Below the pieces are notes generated by a model. It made no database searches, was not told the origin of the DNA, and worked only from the letters and a program-made list of their open reading frames with translations. DNA of 64,000 nucleotides from Clostridia bacterium. GTDB lineage: Bacteria > Bacillota > Clostridia > Oscillospirales > CAG-382. Each line of letters begins with the position of its first letter. The first letter of the stretch is position 1. Shown here in pieces: positions 1-7,788 of the stretch. The stretch covers positions 1 to 64,000 of the forward strand of contig JAFYUZ010000048.1 in NCBI GenBank assembly GCA_017549365.1, given 5' to 3'. Both the position numbers and the translations under genes were made by a program.

Positions 1-46
1 ACTGTTAATCATGGGGTCGTTGGTTCGAGCCCAACAGGGGGAGCCA
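1..46 (+). tRNA. tRNA-Asn (GTT), 3' part, cut by window edge
   Basis: The window opens in the anticodon loop: C2-T-G-T-T-A-A8 with anticodon GTT at 4-6, then the 3' anticodon stem TCATG (9-13), variable loop 14-18, T-arm stem GTTGG (19-23) with loop TTCGAGC and stem CCAAC (31-35), acceptor strand AGGGGGA (36-42), discriminator G43 and encoded CCA (44-46). All visible pairings are intact, so this looks like the end of a working tRNA-Asn gene. The 5' half lies outside the window, so function cannot be fully confirmed. Confidence 0.85.
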
Positions 47-48
47 TG

Positions 49-83
49 AAAAAAGCGTACTGAAAGATTCAGTACGCTTTTTT
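49..83 (+). terminator. tRNA-Asn terminator, perfect 16-bp hairpin
   Basis: AAAAAAGCGTACTGAA (49-64) and TTCAGTACGCTTTTTT (68-83) are perfect inverted copies around a 3-base loop, ending in six T. It begins 2 bases after the tRNA CCA. Nearly the same hairpin precedes every copy of repeat A at 4052, 6217, 7511 and 7908. The A/T arms make it work on either strand. Confidence 0.85.
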
Positions 84-87
84 CAGC

Positions 88-187
88 GATATAAATTCCT
101 GACGGAATTTACTATATGTACTTCGTACACGATATATCTTCGATGCGATATGTTGCCTTGCGGCAACGCGAAAAAGGAATTTATATC
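88..187 (+). repeat. Cloverleaf repeat A, copy A1 (complete)
   Basis: Outer inverted repeat GATATAAATTCC (88-99) and GGAATTTATATC (176-187). Inside are hairpins AAATTCC/GGAATTT with loop TGAC, TGTAC/GTACA around TTC (117-129), ATC-TTC-GAT, and GTTGC/GCAAC near 151-166. The right half of the first hairpin competes with the outer arm. No open reading frame is convincing. Other copies: 4090, 6256, 7550 and 7947, all in this orientation. Confidence 0.85.
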
Positions 188-290
188 ATATCGTAACTGA
201 ATGTAATGAAGTTATATCGAACGAGCGTTAGCGAGTATATCGTCCGTTTGTTTTTCTCAAGAAGCCCAAGATGAAAAACTTGGACTTTTT
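188..290 (+). repeat. Tail of A1 with extra hairpin and second terminator-like stem
   Basis: TAACT (194-198) pairs with AGTTA (210-214), followed by the short repeat CGAGCGTTAGCGAG near 220-233. A second terminator-like stem has CCAAG (266-270) and CTTGG (279-283) followed by T-rich sequence. The same tail follows copy A4 at 7650-7775, where one more hairpin is present. Confidence 0.7.
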
Positions 291-304
291 TCATTTAAAT
301 ACCG

Positions 305-370
305 GGTAGAGCACATGACAGTGGAAGATTACGCAATGCGTAATCTTCAGAAGATACGAAGCTCCGCTTC
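305..370 (+). pseudogene. tRNA-Asn D-arm/anticodon remnant with truncated element C
   Basis: GGTAGAGCACATGAC (305-319) matches the D-arm and 5' anticodon stem of a tRNA-Asn. Where the anticodon should follow, element C begins: TGGAAGATT (322-330) and hairpin GAAGATTACGC/GCGTAATCTTC (324-348). The match to the complete copy at 7806-7864 is lost after about 370, so the right end of C and the tRNA 3' half are missing. From 371 to 500 I see no gene. Confidence 0.65.
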
Positions 371-492
371 TTTTAATGGTTTGAGGGCTTTTGCAAAAAT
401 GGCTTTTGAAACAAAAGGGTAGATGCCAAGCGATTTTGAACCAAACTTGAACTAACGGCAACACGTAATTCAAAAAAATTGAACATAAACGC

Positions 493-546
493 CGTGTATG
501 TTGACACGATATTTTTTACAATGATATAATTTAAGATGTAATACAT
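493..546 (+). promoter_or_regulatory. Promoter of the GH116-lacI operon with two palindromes
   Basis: TTGACA (501-506), 18-base spacer, TATAAT (525-530). Two small palindromes frame it: CGTGT (493-497)/ACACG (504-508) across the -35, and ATGTA-A-TACAT (536-546) just after the -10. The second sits where a LacI-type repressor would block transcription. That the adjacent LacI protein binds here is inference. Confidence 0.75.
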
Positions 547-563
547 AATTTGGAGGTACTGTT

Positions 564-3095
564 ATGAAATATGTTGGTCAATATACAAAAGAAATATCAT
601 TTCCATTAGGCGGTATAGGAACCGGAAGCATCGGTCTTGGTGGTGATGGTAGACTTATAGATTGGGAGATTTTTAATAAACCATCAAAAGGCAGTGTAAA
701 CGGATATTCTCATTTTGCCATAAGAGCGATACATAATGACAAAATTACAGCTGCAGTATTAAATGGCGATATGCAAAAAGAATTAATAGGGCAGTACAAT
801 AAACATAAGTGGAGTTGGAACAGTTACGGCTCTGGTGCGAATAATGAGAAAATGTGTGGTTTTCCTCATTTCAAAAACGTAGAGTTTAATGGTGAATTCC
901 CTATAGCTGTTGTTGATTTCAAAGATGATAATTTTCCGGCAAATATATATATGACAGCATTTAATCCGTTTATTCCTTGTGATTCAAAAAATTCCAGTAT
1001 TCCGGCTGCTTTTTTTGAATTCGAGGTTGAAAACACAACTCAGGAAAATATAATTTATCAGATCGCATTATCTGTAGCAAATCCTTATGAAAAGTCAAGA
1101 AATAAAGCATCAGCAAGTAGGGGCTTTAGAACCCTGACGCTGTTCAACGCTGGTGTTGATAAAAATGACATAGAATATGGCGATTTAACTTTTGCAACTG
1201 ACTGTGAAACTGCTTACACACAGTCTTATTGGTATCGAGGCGGATGGAAAGATGGCTTAGTATCATTCTGGAATGAATTTTCATCTGAAATCAATATAAA
1301 AGAAAGAATATATGATACCGACGGTAGGTATGATATGGGGACGATTATAGCAGAAATAACCGTATCACCTAATGAGAAAAAGAAAGTAAAATTCATATTA
1401 TCATGGAATATTCCAAACAACTATAATTATTGGGATGAATGCAGAAACGATGACCAAACTCATCAGAGTTGGAAAAATTACTATGCAACAGTTTTTGAAG
1501 ATTCTGCACATACAGCGGTGTTCGCGTTGCAAAACTGGGATGATTTGTACAACCGCACATTAGCTTTTAAGAGAGCGTTGCACGAATCGACATTACCAAT
1601 GGAAGTAATCGATGCAGCATCATCGAATCTTTCTGTTTTGAAGTCACCAACTGTTTTAAGACTTGAAGATGGTTCTTTTTACGGTTGGGAAGGTGTGGCA
1701 GAATTAATCGGGCTATGCGAGGGAACTTGTCAGCATGTATGGAATTATGCGTATGCTATGTGTTTTTTATTCCCGGATCTTGAACGTTCGATAAGGGATA
1801 TTGAATTTAAATACAGTACAGATGAAAATGGTAGAATGGCTTTTAGAACAAGATTGCCGTTAGGCAGAGAGATGAATGATTTCAGGGCGTGTGTCGATGG
1901 ACAAATGGGTGCTGTTATTAAATGTTACAGGGAGTGGAAAATATCCGGTGATAATAAATGGTTGATAGATAATTGGGTAAACATTAAAAAGGTTTTGGAA
2001 TATGCCTGGAGTGAGAAAAATGTAGATTGTTGGGACAGGAATAAAGATGGGGTGCTTGAAGGCAGACAACATCATACTTTGGATATGGAACTTTTTGGTC
2101 CGTCATCCTGGCTTGAAGGAATGTATCTTGTAGCACTTAAAGCAGCTGCTGAAATGGCAAACTTTTTAGGGGATACGGAAAAAGAAGAGGAATATCGCCA
2201 ACTGTTTGAAAAAGGATATAAATGGACAAAAGAAAATTTATTTAATGACAGGTATTTTGTTCAAAAAATTGATATAAGCAACAAAGAAATAATAGATAGA
2301 TTTGAAGCGACGGGAGACTACTGGAATGATGAAATAAAGCAAATAAAATATCAGATTTGCGAAGGCTCATCCATTGACCAGATGCTTGGTCAGTGGCATG
2401 CAGATATTCTTGGTCTTGGACAGATTTTTGACAGAGACCAAGTCGATACAGCGTTGTCTGAAATGATGAAGAATAACTTTAAATCAAAGATGCGATATTT
2501 TGTCAATCCGTGGAGAGTATTTTCTATCAACGATGAAGCGGGAACTGTTATATGTGATTATTCCGACGAAATTGACAAACCGAAAATTCCACTCCCGTAT
2601 AGTGAAGAAACAATGACAGGATTTGATTATTCATTTGCTGGACTTTTATGTTCGCAAGGTAGGATAGATGACGGGTTAAAGGTCGTAAAAGCAGTGCGTG
2701 ACCGTTTTGACGGAGAAAAAAGAAATCCGTGGAATGAATTTGAGTGCGGCAGCAACTATGCAAGGTCAATGGCAAGTTATGCTCTAATACCAATACTTAG
2801 CGGCTTTGAGTTTGATATGCCACATCATCATATAGGTTTTAATCCCTACAAAGCAAATGATTTCAAGTGTATATGGAGTCTTGCGGACGCATGGGGAGAT
2901 TTTGAGGTTAATAACAATACTGTGAAAATCAATGTGTGTGAAGGCGAAATTAATCTTAAATCATTGAGCTTGAAATTTTGCAGCAAGGTTTCTTATGTAA
3001 AAATCGATGGAAAAGACGTTGATTTCGAGTTTAAAAACGGTATAATATATTTTAAGGAAACAAACATTTTAAACTATGTGGAGATTATATTATGA
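564..3095 (+). CDS. GH116 family glycosidase (beta-glucosidase/glucosylceramidase type)
   Basis: An 843-residue enzyme of glycoside hydrolase family 116, which removes beta-linked glucose or xylose with retention of configuration. The N-terminal beta-domain starts with the family hallmark FPLGGIGTGSIGLGGDG (about residues 13-29), and the C-terminal part is the all-alpha catalytic domain. E386 in CEGTCQHVWNY and D507 in LDMELFGPSSW fit the family's nucleophile and acid/base positions. No signal peptide, so it acts in the cytoplasm on imported oligosaccharides. GGAGG at 552-556 sets the start. Its stop overlaps the next gene's start (ATGA), so the two are translationally coupled. The gene is visibly more AT-rich than the rest of the window, which fits acquisition. 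Exact substrate is unknown. Confidence 0.88.
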   Translation: MKYVGQYTKEISFPLGGIGTGSIGLGGDGRLIDWEIFNKPSKGSVNGYSHFAIRAIHNDKITAAVLNGDMQKELIGQYNKHKWSWNSYGSGANNEKMCGFPHFKNVEFNGEFPIAVVDFKDDNFPANIYMTAFNPFIPCDSKNSSIPAAFFEFEVENTTQENIIYQIALSVANPYEKSRNKASASRGFRTLTLFNAGVDKNDIEYGDLTFATDCETAYTQSYWYRGGWKDGLVSFWNEFSSEINIKERIYDTDGRYDMGTIIAEITVSPNEKKKVKFILSWNIPNNYNYWDECRNDDQTHQSWKNYYATVFEDSAHTAVFALQNWDDLYNRTLAFKRALHESTLPMEVIDAASSNLSVLKSPTVLRLEDGSFYGWEGVAELIGLCEGTCQHVWNYAYAMCFLFPDLERSIRDIEFKYSTDENGRMAFRTRLPLGREMNDFRACVDGQMGAVIKCYREWKISGDNKWLIDNWVNIKKVLEYAWSEKNVDCWDRNKDGVLEGRQHHTLDMELFGPSSWLEGMYLVALKAAAEMANFLGDTEKEEEYRQLFEKGYKWTKENLFNDRYFVQKIDISNKEIIDRFEATGDYWNDEIKQIKYQICEGSSIDQMLGQWHADILGLGQIFDRDQVDTALSEMMKNNFKSKMRYFVNPWRVFSINDEAGTVICDYSDEIDKPKIPLPYSEETMTGFDYSFAGLLCSQGRIDDGLKVVKAVRDRFDGEKRNPWNEFECGSNYARSMASYALIPILSGFEFDMPHHHIGFNPYKANDFKCIWSLADAWGDFEVNNNTVKINVCEGEINLKSLSLKFCSKVSYVKIDGKDVDFEFKNGIIYFKETNILNYVEIIL

Positions 3096-4000
3096 AAGAC
3101 CTTAAAATAACAACCTCGCAAATTGCAAAAATATGTAATGTTTCTCAGGGGACGGTTGATAGAGCTTTAAATAACAGACCTGACATAAAAGCGGAAACAA
3201 AGCAAAAAATTCTTGAGATTGCAAGACAATATGGTTATCGTGAGTATATAAACACACCTAATGATAAAATTGAAGGTCAAATAGGAATTATTATTTTTAA
3301 TTTAAATAACGAATATTTTTCCGAACTTATAACTGAGATGGAATATGCTTTAAGGAAAGCAAAACTTGGTGCTACTGTAATGATGACTCATTATGATAAG
3401 CAATATGAGATAGAATGTATTCGTAATTTATATAATATGGGTGTGAAGGGTATCGTTTTATGTTCGGTAAATAATGGAACTGAATTTGAAAACTATCTAA
3501 AGCTTTTTGATATTCCAATTGTTGCTGTGGGCAACAGAGTCAAATCATTGCCTTATGTGGGAATTGATGACTTTGCTGCGATGAGTGAAATGACAGAAAA
3601 AGTTTTAAATGAAAAGCCTCAAAATATTATCTATTTTTCGCCGGCACTCAATTATTCCGATGCCTATGCTCAAAAAAAGAGATATGAAGGATTTCTAAAC
3701 GTAGTGGGTAACAAAAAGCATTCAGTTGTAACGAATATAGAAGATATAAAAGAGCGTTATAATGAAAAAACGACAATTATATGTTCTAATGATTATTATG
3801 CTCTCAAGGCATATTTCAAATCAAGCGATGTAAAAGTTGTTGGGTTTGATAATATAAAAGCTATTGATAAATACAAAATAGGTATTGATTCTGTGGGTTA
3901 TTCTGTGTCTGAAATTGCAAATGCGGCAGTAGAGATTATAATGCGCAATGGAAAGGAGAGTGTTATTGTAAAACACTTCATTGCAGAACATACAGTATAG
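3092..4000 (+). CDS. LacI-family transcriptional regulator
   Basis: The 302-residue protein has the LacI helix-turn-helix at residues 5-30 (TTSQIAKICNVSQGTVDRAL) and a hinge (ILEIARQYGY), then a periplasmic-binding-protein-like sensor domain (GQIGIIIFNLNNEYFSEL onward) ending in VVGFDNIKAIDKYKIGIDSV. It is about 30 residues shorter than typical LacI members, but both domains are recognisable. It overlaps the GH116 gene by 4 bases and is probably its local, sugar-responsive repressor. The palindromes around the promoter at 501-530 are candidate operators. Confidence 0.88.
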   Translation: MKDLKITTSQIAKICNVSQGTVDRALNNRPDIKAETKQKILEIARQYGYREYINTPNDKIEGQIGIIIFNLNNEYFSELITEMEYALRKAKLGATVMMTHYDKQYEIECIRNLYNMGVKGIVLCSVNNGTEFENYLKLFDIPIVAVGNRVKSLPYVGIDDFAAMSEMTEKVLNEKPQNIIYFSPALNYSDAYAQKKRYEGFLNVVGNKKHSVVTNIEDIKERYNEKTTIICSNDYYALKAYFKSSDVKVVGFDNIKAIDKYKIGIDSVGYSVSEIANAAVEIIMRNGKESVIVKHFIAEHTV

Positions 4001-4051
4001 TTTAAAGTTGTATCTGAATACGTGGCATCTAAACCATTCGGCTCTTCCACG

Positions 4052-4085
4052 AAAAAGCGTACTGAAAAATTCAGTACGCTTTTTT
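4052..4085 (+). terminator. Terminator preceding repeat A2
   Basis: AAAAAGCGTACTGAA and TTCAGTACGCTTTTT around a short loop, nearly identical to the tRNA-Asn terminator at 49-83. It ends the GH116-lacI operon. Confidence 0.8.
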
Positions 4086-4089
4086 CAGC

Positions 4090-4191
4090 GATATAAATTC
4101 CTGACGGGATTTACGATATACGCCTACGGCGTACGATATATCTTCGATGCGATATGTTGCCTTGCGGCAACGCGGAAAAGGAATTTATATC
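4090..4191 (+). repeat. Cloverleaf repeat A, copy A2 (complete, variant)
   Basis: Outer arms GATATAAATTCC (4090-4101) and GGAATTTATATC (4180-4191) are unchanged from A1. The second inner hairpin is different: TACGCC (4119-4124)/GGCGTA (4128-4133) instead of TGTAC/GTACA. The first hairpin has GGGATTT for GGAATTT, turning a T-A pair into a T-G wobble. The element ends 3 bases before the stop codon of the minus-strand AraC gene. Confidence 0.85.
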
Positions 4192-4194
4192 ATA

Positions 4195-4929
4195 TCACTT
4201 TTCACATTTCAGCATAGATGGGGAGCAGTGGAGCTCCGCCATGATGGCGTTATAAAAGGCAGTGGGGGATCTGTAGCCGCATTGTTCTGCGGCTTCAGCC
4301 ACCGACATACCGCTTTGTAAAAGCTGCCTTCCGTACGCGATACGGTAGGCGCGGATGTATTTTGCCGGGGTGATATCCATCACGGAGGAGAAGAGACGGA
4401 TAAAATAACTTTCGTCAAGGTTGAGCTTGCTTGCCAAAAGCTTGGTGGTCAGGGTGGTGTATTCTCGCCGGATGATATCGAGTGCCGTGGTAATATATGT
4501 ATTTGATATATATGGAAATGGGTGCTTTGCATCCAGAATGGTGAGAAATCCGCAGAGAAGATGCTCCAGTGCGGTGAGTAGCTCGTCACTTGGTGGGCTT
4601 TCAAGCAGGCTGTTGATGTATTCAAAAAAGCGAAAGCCGTTCAGTTCTGCTTTGTCAAAAGCAAGCAGGGTGTCGTGACGCAGGATTTGCGAATGACAAA
4701 AATCAAAATAGGTGTGGTCAAATGCAGTAGCATTTACCGTGCGAAAATCATAATTCTGCGGAATAATGTAGATTTGCCCGCTATGTAGCGTATATTCTCT
4801 TTGGGCGTACGAGATAACCGCCGTTCCTGCGTTGATGTAGTACAGCCGATTGACAATGCGGTCTGGATTGATCTGCCATGCGCCGCTGACGGTCTTTCTG
4901 CCGTAGCAGAACAGTCGAATACTTTTCAT
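4195..4929 (-). CDS. AraC-family transcriptional regulator
   Basis: A 244-residue AraC/XylS regulator with an N-terminal cupin-like sensor (IVNRLYYINAGTAVISY, HSGQIYIIPQNYDF) and two C-terminal helix-turn-helices (TKLLASKLNLDESYFIRLF; MSVAEAAEQCGYRSPTAF). The start at 4929 has AAGG 6 bases upstream. A longer reading from 4953 lacks a ribosome site. It is divergent from the GH29 gene, which it probably activates in response to a sugar. Its stop codon lies at the right edge of repeat A2. Confidence 0.88.
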   Translation of the reverse strand: MKSIRLFCYGRKTVSGAWQINPDRIVNRLYYINAGTAVISYAQREYTLHSGQIYIIPQNYDFRTVNATAFDHTYFDFCHSQILRHDTLLAFDKAELNGFRFFEYINSLLESPPSDELLTALEHLLCGFLTILDAKHPFPYISNTYITTALDIIRREYTTLTTKLLASKLNLDESYFIRLFSSVMDITPAKYIRAYRIAYGRQLLQSGMSVAEAAEQCGYRSPTAFYNAIMAELHCSPSMLKCEK

Positions 4930-4972
4930 AATTGCCTTGCCCCATAAAGTCAATTTTTATAAGATTTATGAC

Positions 4973-5012
4973 GATGCAAAAGATTTACAATTGCTTGCAT
5001 CCACTATATAAT
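4973..5012 (+). promoter_or_regulatory. GH29 promoter with flanking inverted repeat
   Basis: TTTACA (4984-4989), 17-base spacer, TATAAT (5007-5012). GATGCAA (4973-4979) and TTGCATC (4995-5001) form a perfect inverted repeat enclosing the -35. It is a candidate operator for the divergent AraC regulator (inference). Confidence 0.65.
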
Positions 5013-5061
5013 TATTATATCTCTCGCAAATATGAATGTCAATATTGAAAAGGAGATTGTT

Positions 5062-6021
5062 ATGAAATCTTGGTTTAAGGAAGCAGGATTCGGCTTGATG
5101 ATCCATTGGGGGTTGTATTCAGTTCTTGCAGGCGAATGGCGAGGAAAGCGGATGGATTATATCGGTGAATGGGTGATGTCAAAATACGAAATTCCCAATA
5201 CTGAGTATGAGAAGCTCGCAAACGTGTTTAACCCCATCTATTTTGATGCAGAGGAGTGGGTGCGTGCAGCAAAGGCGGCGGGAATGCAGTATATGGTCGT
5301 TACGGCGAAGCATCACGATGGCTTTGCACTGTTCCACTCTGCGGTGGATGCATACAATGTGGTAGATGCCACGCCGTTTGGACGAGATGTCATTCGTGAG
5401 CTTGCCGATGCTTGCCGCAAAAACGGTATGAAGTTTGGCCTGTACTATTCGCAGGTTATCGACTGGCACGAGGAACACGGTGGTGGATACGATGCGAAAT
5501 TTGATCACACCAATTTGGGTATGAGCTGGGATAACGATTGGGATTTTCCGAACCGTGACAAAAAGAATTACCGCATCTGCTACGAGAAGAAGATCAAGCC
5601 GCAGGTGAAAGAATTGCTTACGAAATACGGTGATCTGTGTCTGATTTGGTTTGATACGCCGCTGGATATTCCGCCGGAATGCTCGCGTGAGCTTTACGAA
5701 ATGGTCAAAAAATACCAACCGCATTGCCTTGTCAATTCCAGAATCGGCAACGGCATGGGGGACTATCGCTCTTGTGGTGATAACCACCTGCCCGACAGGG
5801 ATACGGGCGAGTTGGTGGAATCCCCCATCACGCTCAATCATACTTGGGGCTACAAGGCGTTTGATAACGATTGGAAATCGCCCGAAGTCGTGAGAGACAT
5901 TTTAGCAAAGTGCCGCTCCTGCGGCGCAAATATGCTACTCAACATCGGTCCGGATCCTTTGGGAAGATTGCCCGCTCCCGCGTTGGATGTTTTGAAAGCT
6001 TTGAATGTGAATGAGCGCTGA
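5062..6021 (+). CDS. GH29 alpha-L-fucosidase, short form
   Basis: A 319-residue family 29 fucosidase that cleaves alpha-linked L-fucose. Family motifs: FGLMIHWGLYSV near the start, VTAKHHDGFALF, GLYYSQVIDW, and nucleophile D198 in LIWFDTP. AAAGGAG at 5049-5055 fixes the start at 5062; an upstream in-frame ATG (5032) would overlap that site. The protein stops right after the MLLNIGPDPLGRLP motif and lacks the C-terminal beta-sandwich found in usual 430-600 residue members. It may be a minimal form or a truncation. No signal peptide, so cytoplasmic. Confidence 0.85.
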   Translation: MKSWFKEAGFGLMIHWGLYSVLAGEWRGKRMDYIGEWVMSKYEIPNTEYEKLANVFNPIYFDAEEWVRAAKAAGMQYMVVTAKHHDGFALFHSAVDAYNVVDATPFGRDVIRELADACRKNGMKFGLYYSQVIDWHEEHGGGYDAKFDHTNLGMSWDNDWDFPNRDKKNYRICYEKKIKPQVKELLTKYGDLCLIWFDTPLDIPPECSRELYEMVKKYQPHCLVNSRIGNGMGDYRSCGDNHLPDRDTGELVESPITLNHTWGYKAFDNDWKSPEVVRDILAKCRSCGANMLLNIGPDPLGRLPAPALDVLKALNVNER

Positions 6022-6057
6022 AATATGCAGGATGTGTTTTTATACTAAGAGCTCAAG

Positions 6058-6085
6058 AAAAAGACCGTTTTCAAGCGGTCTTTTT
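6058..6085 (+). terminator. Terminator of the GH29 gene
   Basis: AAAAAGACCG (6058-6067) and CGGTCTTTTT (6076-6085) around an 8-base loop, followed by two more T. Confidence 0.85.
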
Positions 6086-6091
6086 TTCTAT

Positions 6092-6190
6092 CCAATCCAA
6101 AGGATTGGCATGTAATCTCACCGCAGGTGAGTATGTGATCGCCGAAGGCGTATGGCATCACGCGTCAGCGTGTATCCTCCTTCGGATTGG
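6092..6190 (+). repeat. Cloverleaf repeat B (same architecture, different sequence)
   Basis: Outer arms CCAATCC (6092-6098) and GGATTGG (6184-6190). Inner hairpins: CCAATCC/GGATTGG (6092-6108, competing with the outer pair), CTCACC/GGTGAG (6117-6131), CGCC/GGCG (6140-6150), CACGC/GCGTG (6159-6172). Like element A it follows a terminator directly, has 3-4 base loops, and shares no obvious primary sequence with A. Single copy in this window. Confidence 0.75.
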
Positions 6191-6216
6191 TTGCATTTTT
6201 GTACTATGAGCCCATG

Positions 6217-6251
6217 AAAAAGCGTACTGAATTTTTAAGTACGCTTTTTTT
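6217..6251 (+). terminator. Terminator preceding repeat A3
   Basis: AAAAAGCGTACT (6217-6228) and AGTACGCTTTTT (6238-6249). The loop region is rearranged compared with the other copies, but the stem is kept. Confidence 0.75.
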
Positions 6252-6255
6252 CAGC

Positions 6256-6390
6256 GATATAAATTCCTGACGGAATTTACTATATGTACTTCGTACACGA
6301 TATATCTTCGATGCGATATGTTGCCTTGCGGCAACGCGAAATAGGAGCCGCAAGGCTTCTGCTTCATGCCGACGAAGTCGGTGCTTCATC
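6256..6390 (+). repeat. Cloverleaf repeat A, copy A3 (right arm replaced)
   Basis: Left arm GATATAAATTCC (6256-6267) and the inner hairpins match A1 to about 6340. The right outer arm is absent and is replaced by other small hairpins: AGCC-GCA-AGGCT (near 6346) and CCGAC/GTCGG around GAA (near 6369-6381). Confidence 0.75.
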
Positions 6391-6415
6391 AAATGTGTCC
6401 CTTCCTGTGAACAAA

Positions 6416-6444
6416 TTGACAACCTCGCGCTTTTGTGCTATAAT
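6416..6444 (+). promoter_or_regulatory. Promoter of the serine hydrolase gene
   Basis: TTGACA (6416-6421), 17-base spacer, TATAAT (6439-6444): a consensus sigma-A promoter 23 bases before the start codon. Confidence 0.85.
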
Positions 6445-6467
6445 AACCTCAAGAAGGCGGTGGTACT

Positions 6468-7463
6468 ATGATTAATCTGAATAAAACGATTGATGGTCTT
6501 ATTTCGAATGGTACTGTAGAGCATATCGCAGTTCGCGTTGGAAAACGTGACGACGTAATTTGTGACGTTTTTCGAGGTGAGGTTTGTGAAACGACTCTTT
6601 TTGATATGGCATCAATTACAAAAATTATGGTGACGACTTCGCTTGCTTTGATTGCTCTCGATAAGGGGTTGCTTCAACTTAACGATACCGTTGACAAGTT
6701 TTATACAACTGACAAATCCTTGTCGGTAAAGAATTTACTGACACATACCATGGGAATCGGGCATAAGCCATTGAACAAAGAAGGCAATACTTATGAGAAT
6801 ATTGCTGAAAAGATCCTTGATATTCCCTCCGATATTCCAATCGGAACAGATGTGCTGTATAGCTGTCCCGGATTTATTTTGTTGGGGAAAATACTTGAAA
6901 AGATATTTGGTGAGCCTTTGAATAAATGTTTTGACGAACTCGTTGCAAAGCCGCTCGGACTTAACAACACGTCGTTTTTGCCGACGGACACATCCAATGC
7001 GGTCAATTCCAATCTGAACGAGGATAAGCGAGGAATTGTAAACGATTATAATTGTCAATTTCTCGGTGGGGTTGCGGGAAACGCGGGTCTCTTTTCAAAT
7101 ATTTATGACATTACAAAATACGTGTCTTTTATACAGAACAGAGGAAAGCCTTTATTCAGTGAAGAAACTTTTTTATTGGCGGCGCATAATCATACCATGG
7201 GAATGAGAGAATCCCGTGGGCTTGGTTTTTTGTATGTAGATGATGGATATAATCAGACAGGAGGATTGTTCTTACAAGGCGCGATAGGGCATTGTGGGCA
7301 CACGGGGCAATCGGTATTTGTCGATTACCGATCGGGGCTGTATGTGATAATCTTATCGGACGCAACAGTATCTACGGTTAGAAAGTACGGAAAAGAGCAT
7401 TATGACGAGGTTATGGATATGCGTTCGCGCGTACACGCGGCTATCAAACAAGATATGCAATAG
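6468..7463 (+). CDS. Serine hydrolase of the beta-lactamase class C / penicillin-binding family
   Basis: The 331-residue protein has the S-x-x-K motif in MASITK (about residues 48-53), a Y-S-C in place of Y-x-N (LYSCPG), and H-T-G (GHTGQS) in the position of K-T-G. Members include esterases, D-aminopeptidases and beta-lactamases; the motif variants do not point to one substrate. There is no signal peptide, which argues against a wall enzyme or antibiotic resistance. The ribosome site GAAGGCGGTGG precedes the ATG. It stands alone between repeats A3 and A4 with its own promoter. Confidence 0.85.
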   Translation: MINLNKTIDGLISNGTVEHIAVRVGKRDDVICDVFRGEVCETTLFDMASITKIMVTTSLALIALDKGLLQLNDTVDKFYTTDKSLSVKNLLTHTMGIGHKPLNKEGNTYENIAEKILDIPSDIPIGTDVLYSCPGFILLGKILEKIFGEPLNKCFDELVAKPLGLNNTSFLPTDTSNAVNSNLNEDKRGIVNDYNCQFLGGVAGNAGLFSNIYDITKYVSFIQNRGKPLFSEETFLLAAHNHTMGMRESRGLGFLYVDDGYNQTGGLFLQGAIGHCGHTGQSVFVDYRSGLYVIILSDATVSTVRKYGKEHYDEVMDMRSRVHAAIKQDMQ

Positions 7464-7510
7464 GTAAGAAATATTCGGTTATGGGTTCGAAATTGTTGGG
7501 GTAAGCCATG

Positions 7511-7545
7511 AAAAAAGCGTACTGAAAAATTCAGTACGCTTTTTT
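7511..7545 (+). terminator. Terminator preceding repeat A4
   Basis: AAAAAAGCGTACTGAA and TTCAGTACGCTTTTT, the same stem as at 49-83. The 25 bases before it (near 7485-7508) end in AAGCCATG and begin GGTTCGA, resembling a decayed tRNA T-arm and CCA end. Confidence 0.8.
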
Positions 7546-7549
7546 CAGC

Positions 7550-7649
7550 GATATAAATTCCTGACGGAATTTGCTATATGTACTTCGTACACGATATATC
7601 TTCGATGCGATATGTTGCCTTGCGGCAACGCGGAAAAGGAATTTATATC
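7550..7649 (+). repeat. Cloverleaf repeat A, copy A4 (complete)
   Basis: Outer arms GATATAAATTCC (7550-7561) and GGAATTTATATC (7638-7649). The inner hairpins are as in A1, with a few substitutions. Confidence 0.85.
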
Positions 7650-7775
7650 ATATCGTAACCGAATGAAATGAGGTTATATCGAATTTGCGAAGCAAATATA
7701 TCGAACGAGCGTTAGCGAGTATATCGCCCGTTTGTTTTTCTCAAGAAGTCCAAGTTGAAAAACTTGGATTTTTTT
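7650..7775 (+). repeat. Tail of A4: hairpin modules and second terminator-like stem
   Basis: TAACC (7656-7660)/GGTTA (7672-7676) around an 11-base loop corresponds to TAACT/AGTTA in A1, with both sides changed together. An extra module ATTTGC-GAA-GCAAAT, absent from the A1 tail, follows. Then comes a hairpin TCCAAGTT (7749-7756)/AACTTGGA (7761-7768) with a T run. Confidence 0.7.
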
Positions 7776-7788
7776 CATTTAAATACCA

